Source: Ensifer canadensis
Lineage (GTDB): Bacteria; Pseudomonadota; Alphaproteobacteria; Rhizobiales; Rhizobiaceae
Direction: 5' to 3'
Assembly (NCBI RefSeq): GCF_017488845.2
Contig: NZ_CP083371.1
Coordinates: 124,001-188,000 of the forward strand
DNA length: 64,000 bases
Shown here one piece after another: positions 43,432 through 54,830 of this stretch (positions are counted from its first letter, which is position 1; the number at the start of each line of letters is the position of its first letter). The notes beneath the pieces are model-generated. The model made no database searches and was not told the origin of the DNA. It saw only the letters and a program-made list of their open reading frames with translations. The position numbers and the translations under genes are program-made.

Positions 43432-44414
43432 ATGACCGACCTTTCCCTAGCAGAGCCTCCTGGAACACTCGAGAGTGGTGCCAGAATCGGCTCCGACCTC
43501 AACGCCCAGCGCATTCGTTCCGCCTGGGTCTTTCTCGCGCCGACCTTGCTGGTGCTGGCGTTGGTGGCGGGCTGGCCGCTGCTGCGCACCATCTATTTCA
43601 GCTTCACCAATGCGTCGCTGACCAACCTTGAGGGTGCCGAGTTCGTCGGTTTCAAGAACTATCTGAGCTGGATCACGCTGAAGAGCGGGCGCACGGTCTA
43701 TAACGGCCTGCTTGCCGATCCCGCCTGGTGGAACGCCGTCTGGAACACGCTGAAATTCTCGGCGATGTCCGTCACCATCGAGACGGTGTTGGGACTGGTT
43801 GTGGCGCTGGTGCTGAACGCCCATTTCCCGGGGCGCGGGCTGGTCCGGGCGGCGATCCTGATCCCCTGGGCCATACCGACGATCGTTTCCGCCAAGATGT
43901 GGGCGTGGATGCTCAACGACCAGTTCGGTATTCTCAACGACCTGCTGCTCGGCCTTGGTCTGATCAGCCAGAAGATCGCCTGGACGGCCAATCCGGAGAC
44001 CGCAATGGTCGCGGTTTTGATCGTCGACGTCTGGAAGACGACACCGTTCATGGCGCTGCTGATCCTCGCCGGGCTGCAGATGGTGCCGTCGGATATCTAC
44101 GAGGCGGCCAAAATCGACGGGGTTCATCCCGTCAAGGTCTTCTGGCGGCTGACGCTGCCCCTGATCCGGCCCGCTCTGATGGTCGCTGTGATCTTCCGCA
44201 TGCTCGATGCGCTGCGCATCTTCGATCTCATCTATGTGCTGACGCCCAACAATGCGCAGACCAAGACCATGTCGGTACTGGCGCGCGAAAACCTGTTCGA
44301 CTTCGACAAGTTCGCCTATGGCGCCACCGCCTCGACGATGCTGTTCCTGATCATTGCGGCGATCACCGTCGCCTACATGTGGTTCGGCCGGGTCAATCTC
44401 GAAGGAGAGCGCTG

Positions 44415-44415
<1 letters not shown>
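43432..44415 (+). CDS. thuF: trehalose/maltitol ABC permease ThuF
   Basis: A 327-residue MalF-type inner-membrane subunit with about six helices, starting AWVFLAPTLLVLALVAGWPLLRTIYFSF and carrying the EAA loop IYEAAKIDGVHPVKVFWRLTLPLIRPAL near residue 235. The ATG at 43432 has AAGGGTGAG upstream; a longer reading to 43360 would begin inside the RIME repeat and is rejected. Its stop overlaps the thuG start by one base. Confidence 0.92.
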
Positions 44416-45245
<830 letters not shown>

Positions 45246-45256
45246 GGGAGAAAAAC

Positions 45257-46285
45257 ATGGCAGAGCTTCAATTGCGCAACGTGCGCAAGTCCTTCGGCGC
45301 CTTCGAGGTGATCAAGGGCGTCAGCATGGATATCCGGGCCGGCGAGTTCATGGTCTTCGTCGGACCGTCCGGCTGCGGCAAGTCCACGCTGCTGCGCTTG
45401 ATTGCCGGGCTCGAGGAAATCACGGGCGGCACGCTTTCCTTCGACGGGCAGGTGGTCAACCAGTTGACGCCGTCGAAGCGCGGCATTGCGATGGTGTTCC
45501 AGTCCTACGCGCTTTACCCGCATATGACGGTCTTCGAGAACATGTCTTTCGGCATGCAGCTTGCGGGCAAGGACAAGGAGAGTTGCAAAAAGAGGGTGGA
45601 AGCGGCGGCAGAGATGCTGCAGCTCACACCCTATCTCAAGCGACTGCCCCGGCAGCTCTCCGGTGGCCAGCGGCAGCGCGTCGCGATCGGCCGCGCGATC
45701 GTACGCGACCCCAAGGTCTTCCTGTTCGACGAGCCGCTCTCCAATCTCGATGCGGCACTTCGGGTCGCGACCCGGATCGAGATCGCCAAGCTGCATCGCA
45801 GTATGCACAAGACGACGATGGTCTATGTCACGCATGATCAGGTCGAGGCGATGACATTGGCAGATCGCATTTGCGTGCTACGGGATGGCGTGGTCGAACA
45901 GATCGGCACGCCGCTCGAACTCTATGAGAGCCCGAATTCGGTGTTCGTCGCCGGCTTTATCGGCTCGCCGAAGATGAACTTCCTCTCGGGCGCTCTTGCT
46001 GCTCCCTACGACGCCCACACGATCGGCATCCGTGCCGAGCATCTGGAAATCAGGGCGGGCGACGGCAAATGGTCAGGGACGGTGGTGCATTCCGAGATGC
46101 TGGGGTCCGACAGCTACATCTATCTCGATATCGGCTCCGCCGAACCGGTCATCATCCGGGAAGGCGGCACCTCGCTTCACCAACCGGGAGAGATCGTACA
46201 GATCTCGCCGGTCGGCGACAACATTCACCGCTTTGATGCGTCGGGGCAGGCCCTGGGCCGTGCGCCCATGAGAGGGGCCGCCTGA
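45257..46285 (+). CDS. thuK: sugar ABC transporter ATPase ThuK (MalK-type)
   Basis: A 342-residue ATPase: Walker A GPSGCGKST (about 36-44), Q-loop VFQSYALYPHMTV, signature LSGGQRQR, Walker B VFLFDEPLSNLD, H-loop VTHDQVEA. A C-terminal MalK-type OB/TOBE domain (about 235-340) with GIRAEHLEI is present. AGGGGAG precedes the ATG. It energises uptake through ThuFG. Confidence 0.93.
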   Translation: MAELQLRNVRKSFGAFEVIKGVSMDIRAGEFMVFVGPSGCGKSTLLRLIAGLEEITGGTLSFDGQVVNQLTPSKRGIAMVFQSYALYPHMTVFENMSFGMQLAGKDKESCKKRVEAAAEMLQLTPYLKRLPRQLSGGQRQRVAIGRAIVRDPKVFLFDEPLSNLDAALRVATRIEIAKLHRSMHKTTMVYVTHDQVEAMTLADRICVLRDGVVEQIGTPLELYESPNSVFVAGFIGSPKMNFLSGALAAPYDAHTIGIRAEHLEIRAGDGKWSGTVVHSEMLGSDSYIYLDIGSAEPVIIREGGTSLHQPGEIVQISPVGDNIHRFDASGQALGRAPMRGAA

Positions 46286-46391
46286 CAAGCCCTGGTGCAC
46301 CGAGACGGCCTTAAGTTTCGGGGTCGCCGATCGATGGCGACCCCATCGATCGTAAGACGACGTGCCCGCGACGGGCAAACATGCAAGGAGA

Positions 46392-47183
46392 ATGAACGTG
46401 CCTATCAGAACAATCGTATGGGGCGAGAATATCCATGAGCAGACCAATGAGGTGGTCAGGAGCATCTATCCGAACGGGATGCACAACACCATCGCGGCGG
46501 CGCTGAACACGGACGTTTCGATCGAGGCAACGACGGCGACGCTGCAGGAACCGGAGCATGGCCTGAGCGAGGAGCGACTGGCGAAGACCGATGTGCTTCT
46601 GTGGTGGGGGCACAAGGACCACGGCGCCGTCAGCGACGAGGTCGTCGAGCGCGTTGCCAAGCGCGTCTGGGAAGGCATGGGCCTGATCGTCCTGCATTCC
46701 GGCCATTTCTCCAAGATCTTCAAGCGGCTGATGGGCACGCCCTGCGCATTGAAGTGGCGCGAGGCCGGCGAGCGTGAACGGCTCTGGGCGATCAACCCGC
46801 GTCATCCGATCGCCGAGGGCATCGGCGAGAACTTCGTGCTCGAGAACGAGGAGATGTACGGCGAGCAGTTCTCCGTGCCGGAACCGCTCGAAACCGTGTT
46901 CATCTCCTGGTTTGCCGGCGGCGAGGTGTTCCGTTCGGGTCTGACCTGGCGTCGGGGCGCCGGCAACATCTTCTATTTCCGCCCGGGTCACGAGACCTAT
47001 CCGACCTATCACGACGCCAACGTGCAGAAGGTGCTGCGCAATTCGGTCAAGTGGGCCTACAACGTCGACAATCGCTACACGGCGATCCATGACGCGCCGA
47101 ACGTGCCGGTCGAAAAGGCGCTGGAGCCGATCGTCGAGCGTGGGCCCAGGCTACATCAGGCCGGCGAAGCGGGTTACAGGTGA
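46392..47183 (+). CDS. thuA: ThuA-family protein, 3-keto-disaccharide metabolism
   Basis: A 263-residue ThuA/glutamine-amidotransferase-like-fold protein: [33 protein letters not shown] (in part), [34 protein letters not shown] and [18 protein letters not shown], matching rhizobial ThuA. ThuA and ThuB together are required for catabolism of trehalose and related disaccharides through 3-keto derivatives. The ATG at 46392 follows AAGGAG. The 106-base gap after thuK holds no other gene. Confidence 0.92.
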   Translation: MNVPIRTIVWGENIHEQTNEVVRSIYPNGMHNTIAAALNTDVSIEATTATLQEPEHGLSEERLAKTDVLLWWGHKDHGAVSDEVVERVAKRVWEGMGLIVLHSGHFSKIFKRLMGTPCALKWREAGERERLWAINPRHPIAEGIGENFVLENEEMYGEQFSVPEPLETVFISWFAGGEVFRSGLTWRRGAGNIFYFRPGHETYPTYHDANVQKVLRNSVKWAYNVDNRYTAIHDAPNVPVEKALEPIVERGPRLHQAGEAGYR

Positions 47184-48268
47184 GCATCATGCGTCTTCTC
47201 GTTGTTGGAACCGGCGGCATGGCCAACAGCCATGCCCAAGCCTTCGCTCAGATCGAAGGCGTGGAAATGGTGGGAGCGGTCGATGTCGACCCCAAGCGCG
47301 CCGAAGGCTTTGCCGAGAAACACGGCATAGCCAAGACGTTCACCTCGCTCGACGAGGCGATTGCCTGGGGCAAGTTCGATGCGGCGACGAACGTGACGCC
47401 GGATAAGGCGCATCACCCGACGACACTGGCATTGCTTGCTGCCGGCAAGCATGTGCTGTGCGAAAAGCCGCTGGCGGAAAACTACGCCAAGGCGGCGGAA
47501 ATGGCCGATGCCGCGGAGCGATCGGGGCTGGTGACCATGGTCAATCTGACCTATCGCAACGTCGCGCCGCTGCAGAAGGCGCGGGCGATGGTGCTGGCCG
47601 GCGACGTCGGCAGCCTGCGTCATCTGGAGGCGTCCTATCTGCAGAGCTGGCTCGTCTCCAAGGCGTGGGGCGACTGGGCGACGGAATCGCAATGGCTCTG
47701 GCGGCTGTCGACCAACCACGGCTCGAACGGCGTGCTCGGCGATGTCGGCATCCATATCCTCGACTTCGCCGGTTATGGCGCCGGCACCGACGCTGAGCGG
47801 ATCTTCGCGCGGCTGAAGACCTTCGACAAGGCGCCAGGCAACCGCATCGGCGAATATGATCTCGACGCCAATGACAGCTTCGTCATGACGGCCGAGTTCG
47901 GCAACGGCGCCATGGGCGTGATCCATGCGAGCCGCTGGGCGACCGGCCATCTCAACGAGTTGCGGCTGCGGCTGCATGGCGACAAGGGGGCGCTCGAAGT
48001 GGTTCATACGCCCGATGGCTCGACGCTTCGCGCCTGCCTAGGCACGGATGTTGAAACGGCAACCTGGCGTGATGTCGATGCCGGCACGGTGCCGACCAAC
48101 TACCAGCGCTTCGTCGCCGCGGTTCGGGATGCCAAGACGGTCGAGCCCGGCTTCCGCCATGCGGCAAACCTGCAGAAGGTGCTCGATCTGGCGATGGAGA
48201 CCGAGGCGGAAAGGCGCGAACTCGGCGCCGTGCATGCCCAGCGCTCCAACAATCATGCGTTCGGTTAA
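47180..48268 (+). CDS. thuB: ThuB, Gfo/Idh/MocA-family dehydrogenase
   Basis: A 362-residue NAD(P)-dependent oxidoreductase. The Rossmann domain (about 1-125) has [37 protein letters not shown] and [12 protein letters not shown] with the catalytic EKP lysine; the C-terminal domain runs through [15 protein letters not shown]. It oxidises trehalose-type disaccharides to 3-keto sugars. The start GTG at 47180 overlaps the thuA stop by 4 bases; an ATG at 47189 is the alternative. Confidence 0.92.
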   Translation: MSIMRLLVVGTGGMANSHAQAFAQIEGVEMVGAVDVDPKRAEGFAEKHGIAKTFTSLDEAIAWGKFDAATNVTPDKAHHPTTLALLAAGKHVLCEKPLAENYAKAAEMADAAERSGLVTMVNLTYRNVAPLQKARAMVLAGDVGSLRHLEASYLQSWLVSKAWGDWATESQWLWRLSTNHGSNGVLGDVGIHILDFAGYGAGTDAERIFARLKTFDKAPGNRIGEYDLDANDSFVMTAEFGNGAMGVIHASRWATGHLNELRLRLHGDKGALEVVHTPDGSTLRACLGTDVETATWRDVDAGTVPTNYQRFVAAVRDAKTVEPGFRHAANLQKVLDLAMETEAERRELGAVHAQRSNNHAFG

Positions 48269-48414
48269 CTCGACGGTCGCCCGCTTCCGCCCGGATGTCG
48301 CCTGCGGGCGGTCACGCCATGTCTGGATGAAGCCCGTTTGGCAATGTGGTTTTGGGCATGTTTGAGCTTTGCGGGTCGGGTGCAGTCATGTCTCCGGCCT
48401 GTTTGTGCGGCACG

Positions 48415-49428
48415 TTATGACCTGCTGGCCCTGATGTTGTCCGCTTGACCCGATCCTACCACGTTGACGCGCTGTTGGTGCGCAAGACAACGAGAGCGGC
48501 GTCGCCTTATAGAGATCACACCGATCAGACGCCGATCGCGATCCCAACTCGGCAGAGGGATAACTTGAATCTCGCACATGTCGCGCGCACCGAAATCAAT
48601 GTCCTTGTCCAAGCAATATTTGACATCTGCATCGCCGCCCAGGCCGCCGGCCCAGGCGTATTCGGACGGCCGTTCAAATGTAACGTGGCCGATCTCAGGC
48701 AACATCGGCCAGAGGGGCTGACCGTCGCTCCGTGAATGGTCGCCCTTCGCCTGCTTCGACGCCACCAGTAGGCCGGTTGCGATCTGAGGGTCCGGATTGA
48801 CGGCCGGGAAGCGATCACCTTTCTTCACAAAGGAGGCCATGAGATAGGGCATATCCTGTCCGCCCAGGCGGGCGCGGCCTACATACTGCACCTGAACGGC
48901 GCCCGTGCCACGGGGCTTCAGGTCCAGCAGTTCGGCTGCCTTGCTGGAAACGTCGATGATGCGACCCCGATGAAACGGACCGCGATCGTTGACGCGCACG
49001 ATGAGCGAAGAACCGTTTTCAAGATTGGTCACCCGCACATAGCTGGGCAAGGGAAGGGTCGGATGCGCGGCGGAAAGGTGATCCGGATCGTAAATTTCGC
49101 CGTTTGCGGTCCGCCGCCCGCGAAAGGCCGGGCTGTACCAAGAAGCGACACCCTTCTTGTCGTAGTTCGGGTCTTCCTTCGGATAATAACGCTTGCCTTT
49201 GACCACATAGGGCTTACCGACCATATAGCGGCCACCACCCTTGCGAATATTCTTGCCGTAGGCGCCCCGCGTGCTCGCCTTCACGCCGTGTACAATTTCG
49301 GAAGTATATCCATTGCTGCGGTTCTTGTGCGGCGCTTGTGTGGATGTACAGGTAGCACAGCTGGCGCAGACCATCGTAATCGCCAGCCATCGCAAGCCTT
49401 TGACAGCCGCCCTTACATCAATAACCAT
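48415..49428 (-). CDS. RlpA-family septal-ring/double-psi beta-barrel protein
   Basis: About 337 residues. A short hydrophobic exported N-terminus with cysteines (LAITMVCASCATC), possibly a lipoprotein signal, is followed by a basic region and the RlpA double-psi barrel (about 105-200). The barrel shows KKGVASWYSPAFRGRRTANGE, SAAHPTLPLPSYVRVTNLENG, VRVNDRGPFHRGRIIDVSSKAAELL. RlpA proteins are envelope proteins acting on denuded peptidoglycan strands. A long C-terminal extension of unknown role follows. The start is uncertain: 49428 is used, 49479 also possible. Confidence 0.85.
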   Translation of the reverse strand: MVIDVRAAVKGLRWLAITMVCASCATCTSTQAPHKNRSNGYTSEIVHGVKASTRGAYGKNIRKGGGRYMVGKPYVVKGKRYYPKEDPNYDKKGVASWYSPAFRGRRTANGEIYDPDHLSAAHPTLPLPSYVRVTNLENGSSLIVRVNDRGPFHRGRIIDVSSKAAELLDLKPRGTGAVQVQYVGRARLGGQDMPYLMASFVKKGDRFPAVNPDPQIATGLLVASKQAKGDHSRSDGQPLWPMLPEIGHVTFERPSEYAWAGGLGGDADVKYCLDKDIDFGARDMCEIQVIPLPSWDRDRRLIGVISIRRRRSRCLAHQQRVNVVGSGQADNIRASRS

Positions 49429-49979
49429 CCGTCCAGCGCCGGCGACAGCCACCCGTGCATCTGCCGCAAGTCTCGACACGAACGCTCATATCGGCCACGC
49501 GCTCGCAGTCCGCTGTGCATCGAGTCGAGGGACAGACGGAATTGAGCTGAGGCACTTGTCGTTACCTTGCAGCAGTCTGAGGTGAGGGCCATTATCGCTC
49601 CTTCCGTGAGATAATTGTAGAATCGGACCCGAAGCCAAAGGTTCCATTATTGTACGTGAATATATGCCACACCCTCTGCGGGTCGCTGACAGACCCACCG
49701 CGGACGCCGATCCACAGCACTAGCAAGACTGCCAGCTCACCTTCTTGACCCCCATGCTTCCGAGTCTCTTTTCGGCGTAAGTCGGTCAGGAATGGGCCAG
49801 CAAGCGGAACCGATCGGCAGCTGCGGCGTTGGGACTAGTGTTTGGCTGACACAAAAAAGTCGGAACCGCGGGCGATGGCCCGTTGGGAGTTCGCGAGCGG
49901 GCGCGCCGCTCGACCGACTTTGATGCGGGGCGATACGCGCAACTGTCGCGGGGACCTCGCAACAAGACGAAGGAAGATC
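49429..49979. other. intergenic region between divergent envelope genes
   Basis: No gene supported; it should hold promoters for the RlpA-type and OmpA-type genes, but I see no convincing -35/-10 pair. Confidence 0.4.
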
Positions 49980-52058
49980 ATGTCGATTCGATCCAAACTT
50001 TTCGCAACAGTGGCCTTGCCCGTTCTCTCCGTGTCATTCGCAATTCAGCCGGCGCTGGCCGAGAGCCTGATGGCGCCCTTCCAGGTGGCGCAGCAAGGCG
50101 CCGACCAGCAGTCGCCCGAGGACCAGCTGTTGCTCAAGAAGCGCAAGAAGCAGCATGCCGCCGAGGAAGGGCAGACAGAACAGCAACAACCGCGTGTCGA
50201 AGAGCCGCAGCGCCAGGTAGAAGAGCCTGTGCGCAAAAAGCGCAAGCAGCAGGCGGACGGACAGCAGCCCAGCACCGAGGAAAACGCGCCGCAGCAGGTT
50301 GAAGAGCAAGCGCCCGTGCGCAAGAAGCGCAAGCAGCAGGCCCAACAACAGCAACCCGCCGTAGAGGAAGGCGCTCCGCAGCAGGCAGAGGAGCCACAAA
50401 CTCCTGTGCGCAAGAAGCGCAAGCAGCAAGCCGAAGAACAGCAGCCCGCCGTAAAGGAAGGCGCTCCGCAGCAGGCTGAGGAGCAACAAACTCCTGCGCG
50501 CAAGAAGCGCAAGCAGCAGGTCGAAGAACAACAGCCCGCCGTAGAAGAAGGGGCTCCGCAGCAGGCTGAGGAGCAACAAATTCCTGTGCGCAAGAAGCGC
50601 AAGGAGCAGGTCGAAGAACAGCAGCCTGCCGTAGAGGAAGGCACCCCACAGCAGGCCGGGGAGCAGCAGATACCTGCGCCCAAGAAGCGCAAACAACAGG
50701 CGGAAGGACAGCAGCCCGTTCCGGGGTCCGAACAACCCGCAACGGCGGAGCAGCTCCAGGGTGAAGCGCCTCGGGCCAGGTCCGCTCCGATCGTCGTCGA
50801 CAGGCGCACGAAGGAAGAGAAGCGCAAGATAGCACAGGATCCGGCGGCGACCGATGAGACCGTAGTGCTTCCGGTCGATAACGGCGCGGCTGTGCTCGAC
50901 AGCGACAAGGACGCCGACAATGCCGGTGGCAACCGGGGGCGCGAGGCTCGGCGCAAGCAGCGCGAAGAGCTGCGCGTCCAGGAGCAGAACATAGCGCCGC
51001 CGACCGACGACGCCGCGGCCCAGGCGGAGATTCCAGCCGAAGTGCGGCAGGCGGCCCCGCAGAGGATCGAGGCCGCGATCAAGGAAGAAGGCCAACGCGT
51101 CGAAGCGGCGCCAGAGTTCACGGTTCCGGAGACGACGAACATCGTCAATAACACGGTCATCAACAACACGGTAATCAACAACACCACGAATAATGATGTC
51201 ACCGAGGTGCAGGTGGTCGAGAGGATCGACGATCGCGTCGTCCTCGGCGTCGGCGACCAGTTCTTCGTGCGTGGCGACGATCGGCCAAGGCTCCGCCGCG
51301 ATTCGGAGGAGACCTACTACGATCAGTTGGCGCGCGGCCGCGTTCGTGAAACGATCGTCCGCCCGGGCGGCTATCGCATCGTCACGGTCTACGACCGGTA
51401 CGGCAACATCCTGCAGCGGTCGCGCGTCGACCGCGACGGCAACGAGTATGTGCTGATGTACGCGCCGGAATATCAGGAGGAACGACGTCCGGCGATCTTC
51501 GACGTCGGCTACGAATTGCCGCCGATGCGCCTGGCGATTCCGGTCGACGACTACATCGTCGACTACGCGGAGGAACCGGATCGGGACTACTATGAATTCC
51601 TGTCCGAGCCACCGGTCGAACGGGTCGAGCGGGTCTATACGATCGATGAGGTCCGCAATTCGGCCCGTCTCCGTGACAAGGTCCGACGCATCGATCTCGA
51701 TACGATCCACTTCGTGACGGGGAGTGCCGAAGTGTCGATGTCGCAGGCCAAGACACTGCGCAAGGTTGCGGACGCCATGCAGAAAGTTCTCGACAAGGAT
51801 CCCGGTGAGACCTTCTTCATCGAGGGGCACACGGACGCCGTCGGTTCCGACCGCTCGAACCTGGTACTCTCCGATGAGCGTGCCGAGTCCGTCGCAGTCC
51901 TCCTGACCGAGGTCTATGGCATCCCGGCGGAAAACCTGGTCACCCAAGGCTATGGTGAGCGCTTCCTGAAGATCGGCACGCAGGAGCCCGAGGAGGAGAA
52001 CCGCCGCGTGACCATCCGCCGCGTGACGCCGCTGGTGCGCCCGGTCGCCCAGCGGTAA
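49980..52058 (+). CDS. OmpA-family protein with KKRKQQ-rich tandem repeats
   Basis: A 692-residue exported protein. Signal peptide 1-28 (ends QPALAE). A low-complexity domain (about 60-260) has seven imperfect 27-30-residue repeats around VRKKRKQQ and QQPAVEEGAPQQ. An N-rich linker (NIVNNTVINNTVINNTTNN, about 385-403) precedes a middle domain with basic and acidic strands and a C-terminal OmpA/MotB peptidoglycan-binding domain (about 575-685: IHFVTGSAEVSMSQAK, FFIEGHTDAVGSDRSNLVLSDERAESV, QGYGERF). The ATG at 49980 follows GAAGGAAG. It probably anchors to peptidoglycan with its charged repeat region in the periplasm or at the outer membrane. Confidence 0.88.
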   Translation: MSIRSKLFATVALPVLSVSFAIQPALAESLMAPFQVAQQGADQQSPEDQLLLKKRKKQHAAEEGQTEQQQPRVEEPQRQVEEPVRKKRKQQADGQQPSTEENAPQQVEEQAPVRKKRKQQAQQQQPAVEEGAPQQAEEPQTPVRKKRKQQAEEQQPAVKEGAPQQAEEQQTPARKKRKQQVEEQQPAVEEGAPQQAEEQQIPVRKKRKEQVEEQQPAVEEGTPQQAGEQQIPAPKKRKQQAEGQQPVPGSEQPATAEQLQGEAPRARSAPIVVDRRTKEEKRKIAQDPAATDETVVLPVDNGAAVLDSDKDADNAGGNRGREARRKQREELRVQEQNIAPPTDDAAAQAEIPAEVRQAAPQRIEAAIKEEGQRVEAAPEFTVPETTNIVNNTVINNTVINNTTNNDVTEVQVVERIDDRVVLGVGDQFFVRGDDRPRLRRDSEETYYDQLARGRVRETIVRPGGYRIVTVYDRYGNILQRSRVDRDGNEYVLMYAPEYQEERRPAIFDVGYELPPMRLAIPVDDYIVDYAEEPDRDYYEFLSEPPVERVERVYTIDEVRNSARLRDKVRRIDLDTIHFVTGSAEVSMSQAKTLRKVADAMQKVLDKDPGETFFIEGHTDAVGSDRSNLVLSDERAESVAVLLTEVYGIPAENLVTQGYGERFLKIGTQEPEEENRRVTIRRVTPLVRPVAQR
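50221..50718 (+). repeat. in-frame tandem repeat, about 90-bp unit
   Basis: About six copies of a roughly 90-base unit encoding EEQ-x-x-PVRKKRKQQ-x-EEQQPAVEEGAPQQA. Copies three to five are nearly identical at DNA level, indicating recent expansion or homogenisation. Confidence 0.85.
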
Positions 52059-52398
52059 CGGAAATCTGACGCGCCATGACATCGAAGGCTCTTCACGAGA
52101 GCTAACTGCCTCGAAAGAAGGTCTCAGCGGCTTTTGTTGTCACTGAGACCTTGGAGATTGTGGCGTGTTCCAGCGGTATTTTCTCAAAACGCATAGCATC
52201 TGGATTAGTCCCGGCGCTGCGGAAGGCATCGACGAAAACGACAGCGGTTAGTGTTGAATCCCGAAGGCTTGCTGTCCTGAATTCGACGTGTTGGGGCAAC
52301 TCGCCTGCAGAACCAGTTGAGATTTGCGTGCGTCGACCGCCGTTGGCAGAGAGCTCTGTGGCGCACAAAGAAAAGGCCGCTTCGTTCCGTCACACGCT
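52059..52398. other. intergenic region
   Basis: No gene supported. A minus-strand frame ending near 52102 has no recognisable domain. Confidence 0.35.
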
Positions 52399-53289
52399 CT
52401 AACGAGCATTGGTCTCCGACTGCAATGCAAGGCGCAGAGCGGAGACGAACACGCGCACTTTGGGCAGGACGTTCCTGGTGGTCGGGTAGACTGCCCAGAT
52501 CCCAATTTCTTCAGGAGTGGCGTCATCGAGGACCACGCGCTGCAGCCGCCCTTCGAGTACGTCATCGGCGATCGCCCATTCGGAAAGCAGGGTGATCCCA
52601 GCCCCGGCGACACAAGCAGATTGGCATCCAGCGATGCTGCTCGAAGAAAACCGAGAGCCTATGCGAACATGGGTTTCGGAGCCACTGGCGACGAAAGTCC
52701 AATGCGTGACTCCTGTCATAGGAAGGCAATCATGGTGAGCGAGGTCATCGATGGAACGCGGCATCCCACGCCGCTCAAGATAGCCTGGCGAGGCAACAAG
52801 CGTTCGTGGGTTATCCGCAAGTTTTTGTGCGATCAGGCTGCTGTCCTTTAGACGCGCGATGCGGATTGCCAAATCGGTTCCGGTAGCAGTCAGGTCAGGC
52901 AGGCGGTCATTCATATCCAGGGCAATCTGCAGTTCTGGATTAGCCGCAAGGATAGCTGGGACCAGCGGAGTCACAATCTTCACGCCAAATACGATTGGCA
53001 CCGAGACGCGAAGAAGCCCCGCTGCGCCAAGCGTGTCCGCGCGAACCTGTGCGCGGCCTTGATGTTCATTTTCAATGATGGCCTGAGCGTACGGAAGGAA
53101 AGTTTCACCTTCGGGCGTCAGCGACAGTGACCGAGTCGTCCGGTGAAGCAAACGCACGCCAAGCGTTGCTTCCAGCGCGGAGAGGCGCCGTGTCGCCGCC
53201 ATCGGCATTAAACCAAGACGGCGCCCTGCCTCGGATATGCTTCCGGAAGAAACAGCGCCCACGAAGACCTCGATGTCGTCAGTGTTCAT
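52399..53289 (-). CDS. LysR-family transcriptional regulator
   Basis: A 296-residue regulator: HTH (about 2-60) DDIEVFVGAVSSGSISEAGRRLGLMPMAATRRLSALEATLGVRLLHRTTR (in part) and a co-inducer domain with VASPGYLERRGMP and GAGITLLSEWAIADDVLEGRL. It diverges from the MFS gene at 53393 with 103 bases between, the usual setting for a LysR regulator of an efflux pump. Confidence 0.9.
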   Translation of the reverse strand: MNTDDIEVFVGAVSSGSISEAGRRLGLMPMAATRRLSALEATLGVRLLHRTTRSLSLTPEGETFLPYAQAIIENEHQGRAQVRADTLGAAGLLRVSVPIVFGVKIVTPLVPAILAANPELQIALDMNDRLPDLTATGTDLAIRIARLKDSSLIAQKLADNPRTLVASPGYLERRGMPRSIDDLAHHDCLPMTGVTHWTFVASGSETHVRIGSRFSSSSIAGCQSACVAGAGITLLSEWAIADDVLEGRLQRVVLDDATPEEIGIWAVYPTTRNVLPKVRVFVSALRLALQSETNAR

Positions 53290-53392
53290 TATAACGGGTT
53301 TCGATAAACAGGCTCAACATTAGCCAATACTACAACGGAAGGCGATGCAAAGCTACATCTGTCGCGATCTCATAGCTTGAAAGGCTCCGGAA

Positions 53393-54580
53393 ATGACAAT
53401 CACGACCGTGAATGCAAAAACGCCTACGGGATTGAGTAGAGTTGGCTTGCTCGCCATGGCCACCGCCAGCGGCATCGCTGTCGCCAACATCTATTACAAT
53501 CAGCCGATGCTAGGCATCATCGAGGCCGATTTTCCCGGCCAGTCCGCAACCGCTCTAGTACCGACCGCCACCCAGTTGGGATACGCTCTCGGTCTCTTCC
53601 TTCTTCTGCCTCTTGGCGATCTGGTCCACCGACGCAAGCTCATCATTGGACAGTTTCTGATCCTTGCCATCGCCCTGTCCCTAGCCGCTGTTTCCTCGTC
53701 CGCGTGGATATTGGTCGCTAGTTCCCTTCTGGTTGGAGCAAGCTCGACGGTAGCGCAACAGATCGTTCCCTTCGCGGCTTCATTGGCACCTGCTGACAAG
53801 CGCGGGGCGACCATCGGAACCGTGATGGCGGGCGTCCTGTCGGGCATTTTGTTCAGCCGAACCCTATCTGGTTTTGTCGGCGAACATGCCGGCTGGCGCG
53901 AGATGTTCTGGATTGGCGTGCCGATGGCCTTGGTGGCCGCCGCGATGATGTTCGCGACGCTTCCAGATCATGCTCCCACGTCTCGTTTGCATTACCGCAA
54001 CGCGATCAAATCGCTGGGGCACCTCTGGACACATGAGCCATCTCTTCGGACAGCGACCCTCGTACAAGCCGCCCTCTTCGCTTCGTTCACCGCGTTCTGG
54101 ACCATACTTGCGCTATATCTTCAGGGCCCGAGCTTCGGCCTTGGTGCCGATATTGCCGGGCTTTTCGGTATCGTGGGAGCGGTCGGCGTTTTCGCTGCTC
54201 CGGTAGCGGGTCACATTGCCGACAAGCGTGGACCGCATTTCGTTGTTTGGCTTGGCGCGGCCTTGACTGTCGTGTCCTGGATTATCTTTGGAGCATGGGC
54301 TTCGATCGTGGCTCTCATCATCGGCGTCATCGTCCTCGACTTCGGCATTCAGGGCGCATTGGTCTCCAATCAACACATTATATATGCACTCAATCCGGAT
54401 GCACGAAGCCGCCTGAACACGATCTTCATGACTGGAATGTTTCTTGGCGGCGCGACGGGATCGGCACTTGCTTCAGTTGCCTGGCAAAATGGCTCTTGGC
54501 TCGGTGTGAGCCTCGTGGGCGGTGTCTTGCCGCTACTCGCTTTGGCCGTAAAAGCGCTTGGTCGCTCACCTCAATTGTAA
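53393..54580 (+). CDS. MFS transporter (DHA1-type efflux)
   Basis: A 395-residue inner-membrane protein with about twelve helices. It begins VGLLAMATASGIAVANIYYNQPMLGIIEADFPG and has loop motif A LLPLGDLVHRRKLI between helices 2 and 3, and motif C-like segments GTVMAGVLSGILFSRTLSGFVGE. It resembles proton-driven small-molecule exporters of the DHA1 group. Probably regulated by the divergent LysR gene. Substrate unknown. Confidence 0.92.
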   Translation: MTITTVNAKTPTGLSRVGLLAMATASGIAVANIYYNQPMLGIIEADFPGQSATALVPTATQLGYALGLFLLLPLGDLVHRRKLIIGQFLILAIALSLAAVSSSAWILVASSLLVGASSTVAQQIVPFAASLAPADKRGATIGTVMAGVLSGILFSRTLSGFVGEHAGWREMFWIGVPMALVAAAMMFATLPDHAPTSRLHYRNAIKSLGHLWTHEPSLRTATLVQAALFASFTAFWTILALYLQGPSFGLGADIAGLFGIVGAVGVFAAPVAGHIADKRGPHFVVWLGAALTVVSWIIFGAWASIVALIIGVIVLDFGIQGALVSNQHIIYALNPDARSRLNTIFMTGMFLGGATGSALASVAWQNGSWLGVSLVGGVLPLLALAVKALGRSPQL

Positions 54581-54772
54581 GATCAAAATCAACGTTGTGC
54601 GAGCATCAACGCGGGAGGATGGTGCTCATCGCCCTCCATATTATTTCAAAGGATGCAATGGAATCGAAACGATTGCTGCAATTGTTGTCACTCCGGATTG
54701 GTGGCAATTTCCCTTCGTCAGACGAACACAGCGTCGGCTGAGGGCAAAAGACAAAGATCGCAGGGCGCGAGT

Positions 54773-54830
54773 ATGACTGACAAATTTCTTCACATGACGC
54801 GCCGCGGCGCGCTGCTTTCCGGAGGCCACC
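54773..54830 (+). other. out-of-frame twin-arginine signal remnant upstream of the hydrolase
   Basis: From 54773 the plus strand reads [18 protein letters not shown], a Tat-type n-region and start of a hydrophobic core. One base later the hydrolase frame reads [18 protein letters not shown], the rest of such a signal. A one-base indel near 54820-54830 separates them. Confidence 0.5.

Noticed and set aside
50034..52082. 682-codon minus-strand frame and other frames with Leu-rich or Cys/Ser-rich repeats
   Set aside because: They are antisense translations of the tandem-repeat region of the OmpA-family gene.
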